Origin: Bradyrhizobium sp. WSM1743
Lineage (GTDB): Bacteria > Pseudomonadota > Alphaproteobacteria > Rhizobiales > Xanthobacteraceae
Reading direction: 5' to 3'
Length of the DNA: 64,000 bases
Assembly: GCF_000473065.1 (NCBI RefSeq)
Contig: NZ_AXAZ01000010.1
Span: 62,001-126,000, forward strand
The notes beneath the pieces were generated by a model that was not told the origin of the DNA, did no database searches, and worked only from the letters and a program-made list of their open reading frames with translations. Below, piece by piece: positions 48,411-56,297 of this stretch. Each line of letters opens with the position of its first letter. The first letter of the stretch is position 1. A program made the translations under genes and the position numbers.

Positions 48411-49658
48411 CTACCGCTTCGTGTCCGCCTGCTCCGTCGCATTGCACGAGATCAGCATCGTATAGGGCCGGGCGTTGGCCGCGATGTCGGTGGTCTTGAG
48501 CTCGCTTTTCGGTTCGGCCGTCTGATAGGACACCACGGAATTGTCGAGGAAGTCGCGCAGCACGCCGGTCTTGATGGCGAAGTTGATGTTCTCGGGAATG
48601 TTGCCTGTCGCCACGGCGATGCGCAATGCCGGGATCTTGCTTGTGACCACGCCCACGACCTGACCTGTGCTATCGAACAGTGGCCCGCCGCTATTGCCGG
48701 GCTGCACGGGTGCGCTGATCTGCAGGAAACGTGAGTCGTTACGCATGCCGCTGAGCGAGCTCACGATGCCGGTCGTCACGGTAAAGTCCGAGGTCAGGAT
48801 GCCGTGATAGGGAAAGCCGATCGCGACCACGGAATCGCCGGAGCGGATCGAGCGGTCGCGGATCCGGGCAAAGTCCTTGAATGTCGTCGTCGATGGTGCC
48901 TGCAACAGGGCGAGATCGTTGTTGGCATCGCTCGACACGACGCGCAGCGCCATTGCGGCCTCGCCGGTGAGGTTGCCCTTGATGTCGCCAGCGCAGCCGT
49001 CGATCACGTGGTGGTTGGTGACGATGTGTCCGCTCGTGCTCACCACGAAGCCGGTACCGCTCTTGGCTCTGGCGGGTTTGCCGCCGGCCGCCGGTGCCGC
49101 CTGCTTGTCCGGCGTGGCCTGCGGCTTGGCGGTCATCTTGGTGAAATCGCCGACCTTGTCCAGCCCGTCGGCCTTGACGCGGGTCACACAATTGCTGACG
49201 GCTGCAAGCAGAGGGGCAGTCGATGTCAGGCTGAATTGGAAAGGCGTGCCTCTCGCCACTGCCACCATCAGGCTCGCCTTCTGGAAAGCACGAGCGACGT
49301 TCGTAGGCAGAACTGCCGAGACCATGACCTCGGAAAAGGCAGTCGCAAAGAGCCTCACCTCGGCCTGACCGTCGAAGGTCACGTCGATCGTCAGGTTCTC
49401 GCCCTTCTTGAACCGAAACGCTGGATTGGCAAAACCGAGCAGCCAGGCGTTGTTCGAATCCTGGCCGACAAGCAAAGTCATGCCGTTGGCGTAAGGCGTG
49501 CTTGCAGCGCAGTGAGAGAACGCGCCGGTCGAGTCATTGGTGAAAGCGCCACCGTTCCAGTTGCCGACGTGGATGGTGCCGAAAGGCCCCGCAGCATGAA
49601 CGAGCCCGGCGAGCATCATCTGCAAAACAAACGCAACGACAAACGACCTCAGCCACAT
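48411..49658 (-). CDS. Secreted trypsin-like serine protease
   Basis: 415 residues from the ATG at 49658. A signal or anchor WLRSFVVAFVLQMMLAGLVH leads into a roughly 170-residue N-terminal beta domain of unknown type (GTIHVGNWNGGAFTND). Then a chymotrypsin-fold domain: His in VTNHHVIDGC, Asp in NDLALLQAP, Ser in QPGNSGGPLFD, all in correct order. Lack of a PDZ domain separates it from DegP. Two Cys flank the His motif. Upstream frames extend to 49760 but without a ribosome site. Role unknown. Confidence 0.85.
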   Translation of the reverse strand: MWLRSFVVAFVLQMMLAGLVHAAGPFGTIHVGNWNGGAFTNDSTGAFSHCAASTPYANGMTLLVGQDSNNAWLLGFANPAFRFKKGENLTIDVTFDGQAEVRLFATAFSEVMVSAVLPTNVARAFQKASLMVAVARGTPFQFSLTSTAPLLAAVSNCVTRVKADGLDKVGDFTKMTAKPQATPDKQAAPAAGGKPARAKSGTGFVVSTSGHIVTNHHVIDGCAGDIKGNLTGEAAMALRVVSSDANNDLALLQAPSTTTFKDFARIRDRSIRSGDSVVAIGFPYHGILTSDFTVTTGIVSSLSGMRNDSRFLQISAPVQPGNSGGPLFDSTGQVVGVVTSKIPALRIAVATGNIPENINFAIKTGVLRDFLDNSVVSYQTAEPKSELKTTDIAANARPYTMLISCNATEQADTKR

Positions 49659-49754
49659 ACCAGCCCCCGGGAGCGCTTTTGGATCCATCTTATCCGTGAG
49701 GGGCGGTGACGTGCAACCGTCAGTTGTCGGTTCGAGCTGCCGCAACATTCGGGC

Positions 49755-49797
49755 TTGCATTTACTTTGCGCTGCCATATACTTTGCAATACAAAGTA
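49755..49797 (+). promoter_or_regulatory. Promoter and palindromic operator of the regulator/UppS cassette
   Basis: TTGCAT (49755-49760), 16-bp spacer, TATACT (49777-49782). The perfect palindrome TACTTTGCAATACAAAGTA (49779-49797, 7-bp arms) overlaps the -10 and the start of transcription. A half-site TACTTTGC lies 17 bp upstream at 49762-49769. The same palindrome is repeated at the uppS start (50850-50866). Confidence 0.8.
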
Positions 49798-49816
49798 ACG
49801 GGCCTGCAGTCCCGGA

Positions 49817-50467
49817 ATGCCCGGGTGGAACGAGGTTTTGGCGTTGCCGATGCGCGATCTCGACAAGGCGCTGGCCGACATCGTGGCGATCCGCAGCCAG
49901 ATCGCGGCAGGCACCGCCTTCCGCGGCTACGGCCCGGCGACCATGGCGGCGACCGGCGCGGTCGCGCTCATCACCGCGGTTCTGCAATTCTGGCTGCTGG
50001 GTGATCCCACCGGCGAGCCGCTCGGCTTCTTCATCGGCTGGTTCATTGCCGCCGCCCTCTCGGGGCTGATCATCGGGATCGAGATGCGCGCGCGCTCGCA
50101 ACGCCATCATTCCGGTCTTGCCGATGCCATGATCCATCAAGCGGTCGAGCAGTTTCTGCCCGCCGGCGTTGCCGGTGTGCTGCTCGCGGTGGTGATGTGG
50201 AAGTTCGCGAGCGAGACGCTGTGGCTGCTGCCGGGGCTGTGGCAGATCCTGGTGTCGCTCGGCATCTTCGCCTCGGTCCGCTCGCTGCCGCGCACCGTCG
50301 CGCTGGCCGGCGCCTGGTACTTCGTGTCCGGCTTCGCGGTCGTGGTCCTCGCGAGCCGAACCCACACGCTGTCGCCATGGACCATGGGGGTCCCCTTCGT
50401 GATCGGGCAATCGGTGATGGCAGCCATTCTGCATTTCGCGTCCGGAGAGAACGATGTCGAAGACTGA
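49817..50467 (+). CDS. Membrane protein linked to a winged-helix regulator
   Basis: Up to 216 residues; hydrophobic segments near 43-63, 71-90, 115-130, 136-151 and 160-182. The conserved start is MRDLDKALADIVAIRSQIAA at residue 12 (49850); a GAGG lies ahead of TTG at 49844, so the true start may be 49844 or 49850 and not 49817. It overlaps the regulator gene by 14 bp. It is probably the membrane partner or sensor of the regulator (inference); no known family name is certain. Confidence 0.75.
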   Translation: MPGWNEVLALPMRDLDKALADIVAIRSQIAAGTAFRGYGPATMAATGAVALITAVLQFWLLGDPTGEPLGFFIGWFIAAALSGLIIGIEMRARSQRHHSGLADAMIHQAVEQFLPAGVAGVLLAVVMWKFASETLWLLPGLWQILVSLGIFASVRSLPRTVALAGAWYFVSGFAVVVLASRTHTLSPWTMGVPFVIGQSVMAAILHFASGENDVED

Positions 50468-50828
50468 GAGCGCGCCCTTCTCTTATGAGGGACTCGACCG
50501 CGTGATCCACGAGAAGGCGAGGCTCGGGCTTCTGACCTCGCTGACGGCGCATCCCAAGGGGCTGGCATTCGGCGATCTCAAGCAGCTCTGCGGCCTCACC
50601 GACGGCAATCTCAGCCGGCACCTTGCCGTGCTCCAGGAAGCCGGCCTCGTCGAGGTGACCAAGGGCTACGAGGGTAACCGCCCGCACACCACCTGCCGCT
50701 TGACCAAGGCCGGCCGCCGCCGTTTCCTCGACTATCTCGCCGTGCTCGAGCGGCTGGTGCGCGACGCAGCGAAAGCCGCCGGCCGCGAGGCGCCGCCGCT
50801 CGGCCGCCTCGGTATCGCCTCGACCTGA
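50454..50828 (+). CDS. Winged-helix transcriptional regulator (HTH_34 type)
   Basis: 124-residue DNA-binding protein. The domain LGLLTSLTAHPKGLAFGDLK, LTDGNLSRHLAVLQEAGLVE and TTCRLTKAGRRRFLDYLAVL matches the PF13601 winged helix; the recognition helix is NLSRHLAVLQ. The start ATG has GGAG upstream. It sits between two copies of the ACTTTG-N5-CAAAGT palindrome, one at the operon promoter and one at the uppS start, so autoregulation plus control of uppS is the simplest reading. Confidence 0.88.
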   Translation: MSKTESAPFSYEGLDRVIHEKARLGLLTSLTAHPKGLAFGDLKQLCGLTDGNLSRHLAVLQEAGLVEVTKGYEGNRPHTTCRLTKAGRRRFLDYLAVLERLVRDAAKAAGREAPPLGRLGIAST

Positions 50829-50849
50829 TCCTCCCATTTTTGACCGGAG

Positions 50850-50866
50850 ACTTTGCAATGCAAAGT
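50850..50866 (+). promoter_or_regulatory. Second operator palindrome over the uppS start codon
   Basis: ACTTTGCAATGCAAAGT, with the ATG of the cis-prenyltransferase gene at its centre and GGAG directly upstream. It could bind the winged-helix regulator as a roadblock, or fold in RNA and mask the start codon. Confidence 0.8.
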
Positions 50867-51598
50867 GAAATCACGTCCCGCAACGAGAAGCTTCATGTCG
50901 GCATCATCATGGACGGCAACGGCAGATGGGCGACACGGCGCGGCCTGTCGCGCGTGCGCGGCCACGAGGCCGGCGTCGAGATCATTCGCCGTATCGTCGA
51001 GGCCGCGCCCAAGCAGGGCATCGGCACGCTGACGCTTTACGCCTTCTCAACCGACAATTGGCGGCGGCCGAGGGCCGAGGTCGCCGCACTGATGACCTTG
51101 TTGCGCTTCTATCTCACGAGCGAGGTGCAGAGCCTGGTCAGGAACGGTGTGCGCCTCTCCGTCATCGGCCGCCGCGATCGCCTGCCCGAAGGCATCGCCA
51201 CCGCGATCTCGCGCGCCGAAGGGGCCACCGCCGATGGCAGCGCGCTGCATCTGCGCATCGCCGTCGATTATTCCGCGCGCGACGCTATCCTCAATGCTGC
51301 GGCGAAGGCGGCCGCGCTGACCAGCCTCACCCGCGAAGCCTTCTCGCAGCTCGTCACCGGCGAGGCTGGCCTCCGCGACGTCGATCTCATCATTCGCACG
51401 TCCGGTGAGAAGCGGCTGTCGGACTTCCTGCTCTGGGAGGGCGCCTATGCCGAGCTGCACTTTACGGAGCGGATGTGGCCCGAATTCGATGCGAGCGATC
51501 TTGCCGAGGCGCTGGCTGCCTTCCACGGCCGCGAACGACGTTTCGGCGGCCTTCAGGCGATCATGCCCGAGGAGGTGCCGTCACTCTCCCGTGTGTGA
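50858..51598 (+). CDS. Cis-prenyltransferase, UppS paralog
   Basis: 246 residues of the undecaprenyl-diphosphate synthase family. The catalytic Asp is in GIIMDGNGRWAT; later come YAFSTDNWRRP, the RVIGRRDRLP-like VIGRRDRLPE, and the substrate-binding RTSGEKRLSDFLLWE with WPEF. All key residues are kept. The third-region motif is DYSAR in place of the typical NYGGR. Because it is coupled to its own regulator and not to cdsA/dxr/ispC, it is probably a second, conditional enzyme and not the housekeeping UppS. Product chain length is unknown. Confidence 0.88.
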   Translation: MQSEITSRNEKLHVGIIMDGNGRWATRRGLSRVRGHEAGVEIIRRIVEAAPKQGIGTLTLYAFSTDNWRRPRAEVAALMTLLRFYLTSEVQSLVRNGVRLSVIGRRDRLPEGIATAISRAEGATADGSALHLRIAVDYSARDAILNAAAKAAALTSLTREAFSQLVTGEAGLRDVDLIIRTSGEKRLSDFLLWEGAYAELHFTERMWPEFDASDLAEALAAFHGRERRFGGLQAIMPEEVPSLSRV

Positions 51599-51694
51599 TC
51601 TCGCGACAGCCGCGGCCGCGTTGATTTGCCGCCTGGCACGGATCATGCTCTAGTCTCCTGCGATGGGTGTCCGCAGCGATGGGAGCATTCTGCG

Positions 51695-52180
51695 ATGCGC
51701 GCGGTCCTGGACTATTGCACCGGCGGAACCGAGCGGCAGCTTGCCGCCGGCACGACCCTCGTCACCGAGGGTGGCACCACCGGCCATCTCTACGTGCTGA
51801 TGCAAGGCAAGCTCGAGGTGCTCAAGGGCGATATGGTGGTCGCCACCGTCTCCGAGCCCGGCGCAGTGCTGGGTGAAATGTCCGTGCTGCTGGGCCAGCC
51901 GCACACCGCAACCGTGCGGGCCTGCTCCGACGCGGTTGTCTACGAATTCGAGGACGCGGCCTCGTTCCTCGAGAAGGAGCCGGGCGTGGCCTTGCTGATT
52001 GCAAAAATGCTGGCGCAGCGGCTCAATGTCGCCAACACTTACCTCGCCGATCTCAAACGGCAATATGCCGGCCACGGCACGCATCTGGCCATGGTCGGCG
52101 AGGTGCTCCAGAGCATGATCAACCTGCCGCCGCTTGAGGTCTCGCCAGGCTCGGATCGGCGATCCGATCCAAGAATGTGA
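51695..52180 (+). CDS. Cyclic nucleotide-binding (Crp/cNMP-like) domain protein
   Basis: 161 residues from the ATG at 51695 (MRAVLDYCTGGTERQLAAGT), GGGAG about ten bases before; the frame is open to 51626. One cNMP-binding beta-roll: LYVLMQGKLEVLKGDMVV then GAVLGEMSVLLGQPHTATVR, where G-E-M-S-V-L-L is the phosphate-binding cassette (Arg in VRA). No DNA-binding HTH follows, so it is a stand-alone sensor domain. Its 3' end overlaps the metallophosphoesterase end by 62 bp on the opposite strand. Confidence 0.87.
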   Translation: MRAVLDYCTGGTERQLAAGTTLVTEGGTTGHLYVLMQGKLEVLKGDMVVATVSEPGAVLGEMSVLLGQPHTATVRACSDAVVYEFEDAASFLEKEPGVALLIAKMLAQRLNVANTYLADLKRQYAGHGTHLAMVGEVLQSMINLPPLEVSPGSDRRSDPRM

Positions 52181-52946
52181 GCCAGTCGGGCGCCGCCTCG
52201 ATGGCAGCGGCGGGGCGCTTCAGCGGTGCATTGAGGTCGATCCACTGGGCCTCGCTGGCCGCAAGCCAGAACGCCTTGCCCGCGTCGAGGTCGAGCACGA
52301 TGTAGGTCGGGGGACGGCCGGGTTGCAGGCCGGTGTTGAAGACCCAGGTCTGGCCCAGCCGATCGAACCACGATCCATTGGTGATGAAGGGCGATTGATG
52401 CACATGGCCCGAGATCACCATCGACGGCTGGTACTGCGTGATCCACTGCACCAGCTCGACGTCGCCGAAGAAACGCTTGCCGCCCCAGCTCGTCGGTGAA
52501 TCTGCCGGCGGTGCGTGATGGGCCCAGATCCAGCGCTGCGGCCTGCTGGCCGCGGCATCGCGCAACTGGTCGACGAGGCGTTGCTTGACCAGCGGGCCGT
52601 CCCACCACGGGCACACCGTGAACATTGTATCGCCGATGCTAAGGCTGTCGCCGTCGCAGACAATGCCGAGCTCGCGCACCTCCGAGATCCAGCGCGAAAT
52701 CTTCTCGCCCTGCGCATTGCGCTCGTCGAGGTCGTGATTGCCGGAGCAGAGGATCACGCGGGTCTGCGCGGCCAGCAGCGCGAGGTACTTCTTCACCACC
52801 ACGATCTGGGCGCGAAAATCCACCATCGAGCCGATGTCGAGCGCATCGCCGGCGAAGATCACGAGGTCGAATTGCGGCGCCGCGCTGACCAGCCAGTCGA
52901 GCTGAGGCAGCGAGTAGTGCAGGTCGGCCACGACCAGGCAGCGCAT
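52119..52946 (-). CDS. Metallophosphoesterase
   Basis: Calcineurin-like dinuclear-metal phosphoesterase, about 275 residues from ATG 52946 (MRCLVVADLHYSLPQLDWLV). Motifs in order: D-x-H in VADLHYS, GDALD, GNHDLDE, HHAPP and GHVHQ. The substrate is not predictable; it may be a nucleotide or protein phosphatase. The only partner is the converging cNMP-domain gene; the two overlap by 62 bp at their stops. A frame to 52997 has no better ribosome site. Confidence 0.87.
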   Translation of the reverse strand: MRCLVVADLHYSLPQLDWLVSAAPQFDLVIFAGDALDIGSMVDFRAQIVVVKKYLALLAAQTRVILCSGNHDLDERNAQGEKISRWISEVRELGIVCDGDSLSIGDTMFTVCPWWDGPLVKQRLVDQLRDAAASRPQRWIWAHHAPPADSPTSWGGKRFFGDVELVQWITQYQPSMVISGHVHQSPFITNGSWFDRLGQTWVFNTGLQPGRPPTYIVLDLDAGKAFWLAASEAQWIDLNAPLKRPAAAIEAAPDWLTFLDRIADPSLARPQAAAG

Positions 52947-53104
52947 TGGAGAACCGTCCGCGAGAGATCGACAATGTCTGGGAATTCCAGGCGTCATGAA
53001 GCAAGAAGCGGACCAGCATGGTCGTTCTTTCGCGTCATCATCGCAGGGCTGGACCGGTTCATTGAATTCTGATGTCGTGGCGCACCCTCAATGCGGATGT
53101 CAGT

Positions 53105-53788
53105 ATGACCCCGTTCAAGACCATTCGTGCCCGCGCCGAGAAGCGCAAGGGCGGGCCTAAGGCGCTGGAAAAATTGATGCCGGCCAAGCCGGACCTCACG
53201 CGGCTGGCCAGGCTCAGCGACGACCGTATTCTCGCCGAAATGACCAAACGGGTGTTCTGCGCCGGCTTTGCCTGGAGCGTGATCGATTCGAAATGGGACG
53301 GCTTTGAAGACGCCTTCCTGCATTTCCAGCCCGCCAAGCTCATCTTCCAGCCCGAAGATTATTGGGAGGGCCTGCTGCGCGACGCGCGCATCGTGCGCAA
53401 CGGCGCCAAGATCATGTCGGTGCGGGACAACGCCGCCTTCGTGCAGGAGATCGCGAAGGAGCACGGCGGCTTCGGCAAGTTTCTGGCGAAATGGCCGTCG
53501 TCCGATGAGATCGGCCTGCTCGATCTCCTCGCCAAGCGCGGCAGCCGGTTAGGGGGCAACACCGGCCAGATGCTGCTGCGCTTCGTCGGCTGGGACGGTT
53601 TCGTGACGTCCAAGGACGTGGTGACTTGCCTGCGCGGTGCCGGTCTCGACATCGCCGAAGAGGTCAAGTCGAAGGGCGATCTCGCCAAGGTGCAGGCGCA
53701 GTTCAACGCCTGGGCCGAGGAAACCGGCCTGCCCTATACCTATCTGTCGCGCATCTGTGCGCTCTCGGTCGGCGAGAACGGCGAATAG
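53105..53788 (+). CDS. DNA-3-methyladenine glycosylase I-like protein
   Basis: About 227 residues starting MTPFKTIRARAEKRKGGPKA; ATG at 53072 would add 11 residues. The MTKRVFCAGFAWSVIDSKWD and QPEDYWEGLLRDARIVRNGA segments resemble the Tag family (helix-hairpin-helix superfamily), and the C-terminal half includes GGNTGQMLLRFVGWDGFVTS. It may excise alkylated bases. The Tag zinc ligands are not clearly present, so activity is uncertain. Divergent from the phosphoesterase, about 158 bp apart. Confidence 0.72.
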   Translation: MTPFKTIRARAEKRKGGPKALEKLMPAKPDLTRLARLSDDRILAEMTKRVFCAGFAWSVIDSKWDGFEDAFLHFQPAKLIFQPEDYWEGLLRDARIVRNGAKIMSVRDNAAFVQEIAKEHGGFGKFLAKWPSSDEIGLLDLLAKRGSRLGGNTGQMLLRFVGWDGFVTSKDVVTCLRGAGLDIAEEVKSKGDLAKVQAQFNAWAEETGLPYTYLSRICALSVGENGE

Positions 53789-54000
53789 CGCGAGAGCGCG
53801 GCCCACCGCCAGATCGTGTGCATCCTGTGGCGATCTTGTGCCGCGAGCGCGGCGGACGGCGCGCGCGATCACGAAATACATTTTTGCAGGAACATTTGTC
53901 CGCAGCGCCTGTTCGGGACATTGAGCCAGGCGGACAAGGGCGCAGGGAACGCATGCTCCCGCCTGGGTCAAGGAAACCGGATACAGAAACGGAGCAGCTC

Positions 54001-54294
54001 ATGAAGCTCACATCTGAACAGGTGAAGCAGACCGTCAACCAGCTCGGCGCTCAGGTGCTGCCCGACGAACATCCCGCGATGCCGCAGCTCAACAGCATGT
54101 TCGGCGAGCACACCTTCTTCGTCGACGAGATGGGCCTGAAGGTCCTCGAGCCCACGGGATCGCTTGGTACCGACCGCCAGAGCGGCGAAGTCGTCAGTCT
54201 CGCCGATTGGGGCGATTCCGACCTGACGCGCCTGATGGCGCATGAGCCCGAACCCACCGGCGTGATCGTGGTGTTCGAGCATATGAAGCATTGA
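54001..54294 (+). CDS. Conserved small protein of unknown function
   Basis: 97 residues starting MKLTSEQVKQTVNQLGAQVL; GGAG six bases upstream fixes the start. It is acidic, with LADWGDSDLTRLMAHEPEP and a C-terminal VIVVFEHMKH. No signal peptide or membrane segment is seen. No family recognised. The 212 bp before it show no gene, and it stands alone before a converging flippase. Confidence 0.72.
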   Translation: MKLTSEQVKQTVNQLGAQVLPDEHPAMPQLNSMFGEHTFFVDEMGLKVLEPTGSLGTDRQSGEVVSLADWGDSDLTRLMAHEPEPTGVIVVFEHMKH

Positions 54295-54423
54295 GCGGCC
54301 CCCGAGCGGGACGTCTTGAGACACGTGCGTCACGGTCGGCGAAGTGCGGATCGCTCCCGTGACGCACAGCGTTACCATGCCTGGTCGCTTCGTTGTCTTC
54401 CAACGAGCTTCGTGCCGGTCGTG

Positions 54424-55896
54424 CTATCCGCCACGGATGCGTGCGTAGCGCCACATTTCTCCGCGACAGGCCGGAAACAGCGCGACGATCGTGAGCGAGG
54501 CCGCATATGAAAGGCAGAAGCAGGCTGCCAAATCGGGGATACCTCCGATCGAACGCGCGAGCAGCCAGCGATGCAGCAGATGCACCGTCACGACGGAAGC
54601 GAAGGCTCCGGCGAGATGAGGCCCGACCACTTTCATGAGGTCGCGATGACGTACCGGGCCGCGTCGCCCAATCAGCCACCACAGGATGGGCGTGCGCACG
54701 CACTCGCTGATCGAATATGCGCTGGCGACGCCGACTGGTCCGAACGGCAGCCCGCATATGAAGGCGAGAATCGATGTTGAAACATTGAACAGGCCCCAGC
54801 GCATGTATTCCTTGGTACGGCCCTGGCTGAGGAAGAGCCAGTTGGCGGGGCTGTTGCTGGTCTGCAGCAGACCAGCGATGCTGAGGGCGACGAAGATCGG
54901 CGCAGCCTCGCTCCATTGGCCGCCGAGCAGAGTTTCGACAAGCGTGTCGGCGGACGCGATCATGAAGGCGACGCCCGGCAACACGAGAAGGAGCGCCGGC
55001 AGCACCGCGCGACGGAACGAATCCCGATAGCGCTCCGGCTCCTTCAGCAGGCCCGACAGCGTCGGCAGCATGATTCGCACCATCGGATTGCTGACTTGCT
55101 GAAGCGGAAACAGCAGCAGCCGGTAGGCGCGGTTATACGCGCCAAGCGAGGCAGCCCCCCAGACCTTGCCGATCAGCACCCCGTCGGTGTTGCGGGATAG
55201 GAATTCGGCAAGGTTGTAGCCGGTCACGCCGAGCCCGAAGCTCAGCATGTCGCGTGCAGCCCTGATCGAGCCGGGCCTCGACGGCAGCCATCCCGAACTC
55301 AGCCACGCGCCGCCCGCGAGCACCAGACCTGATGTCAGGCTGCCGGCGAGGATGGCCCAATAGCTATGATAGACGTACGCGACCATGGCCGAGGTCAGTA
55401 ACCCAGTCAGCGCGGCCGCGGATTCCAGGCCCGCCAGCGTCCAGAATCTCATCTGGCGCGTCAGCAACGACAGATGCTGAACGTCGGCGCCGCTGAGCAA
55501 CAACGTGACGCTCATACCGGATGTCAGTGGGGCGAGATTCGGCACGCTGTAGAACCTGGCGACAAGTGGTGACAGCGCCACCTGGGTGACCGCCAGCAGC
55601 GCGCCGACCGAGAGGTTCACCCAGAACAACGCACTCAGTTCGTTGTGCGTCAACTCGTCCTTCTGCACGGTCGCGTGTCCAAGACCGAGATCCTGGAATA
55701 GCACCGCGAAGGCGAGCACCGGCGAAGCCATCGCATAAGTACCAAAGTCGACTGGCGTCAGCAGCCGTGAGAGCAGGATCACAGATCCGGTCTGTGTCGC
55801 AACACGCACGACCTGAGTGACGATCGCAGCGAGCGCACCTTTCCGTACGTTCCGGGACTGTTCGTCCTCGGACAAGCGCATGTTGAATTGAGTCAC
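54424..55896 (-). CDS. Polysaccharide/lipopolysaccharide flippase (Wzx-like, MOP)
   Basis: 490 residues from the GTG at 55896, with GGAG six bases before it; an ATG 15 bp later is an alternative. About 12-14 hydrophobic segments and the polysaccharide_synt family signs: SRLLTPVDFGTYAM near the start, QDLGLGHATVQ and NTDGVLIGKVWGAASLGAYN. Such proteins move lipid-linked oligosaccharide units across the inner membrane. No glycosyltransferases lie close, but an OafA-type acyltransferase is 4 kb away. Codon use appears typical for the window. Confidence 0.88.
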   Translation of the reverse strand: MTQFNMRLSEDEQSRNVRKGALAAIVTQVVRVATQTGSVILLSRLLTPVDFGTYAMASPVLAFAVLFQDLGLGHATVQKDELTHNELSALFWVNLSVGALLAVTQVALSPLVARFYSVPNLAPLTSGMSVTLLLSGADVQHLSLLTRQMRFWTLAGLESAAALTGLLTSAMVAYVYHSYWAILAGSLTSGLVLAGGAWLSSGWLPSRPGSIRAARDMLSFGLGVTGYNLAEFLSRNTDGVLIGKVWGAASLGAYNRAYRLLLFPLQQVSNPMVRIMLPTLSGLLKEPERYRDSFRRAVLPALLLVLPGVAFMIASADTLVETLLGGQWSEAAPIFVALSIAGLLQTSNSPANWLFLSQGRTKEYMRWGLFNVSTSILAFICGLPFGPVGVASAYSISECVRTPILWWLIGRRGPVRHRDLMKVVGPHLAGAFASVVTVHLLHRWLLARSIGGIPDLAACFCLSYAASLTIVALFPACRGEMWRYARIRGG

Positions 55897-56297
55897 GATC
55901 AGCTCCTCGAGCGGCGAACAACGAAACTTCAGGCGCGGTTCGAAAGCGAGACGGTGAATCAAACGACACTTTATTTTTTCGATTTCATGCGATGCGCGCT
56001 TGATTCATGTGCGATCAACCGGACGCCCTCATGCGCGGATCACCGCGCGAGAGGGACATCGAGGCTATCGCGCGTGAGCAGCGTCGCGAAACGCCGACGA
56101 CTATCCGTCAGTACGTGTCAATTGAATGGCGCGACCAAATTGCGTTCGCAAAAAAACTTTGCGTCGATCGCGCTCGAACGAACAGCAATGGAATGCATCT
56201 TGCTCAAAGCAGTGCGTCGAAATTGAAAAGAGGCTGGTCTGTCAGCTTCACGTCAGACAGTGCCTCGAAGATCGACACAGAGCCGCTCGCAATAGTG
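55897..56297. other. Intergenic region, 400 bp, A/T-richer than neighbours
   Basis: No gene is supported in any frame. Short A/T tracts occur (TTTATTTTTTCGATTT near 55969, GCAAAAAAACTTTGCG near 56149, the latter a hairpin with GCAAA/TTTGC arms). It should contain the flippase promoter. Confidence 0.4.
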
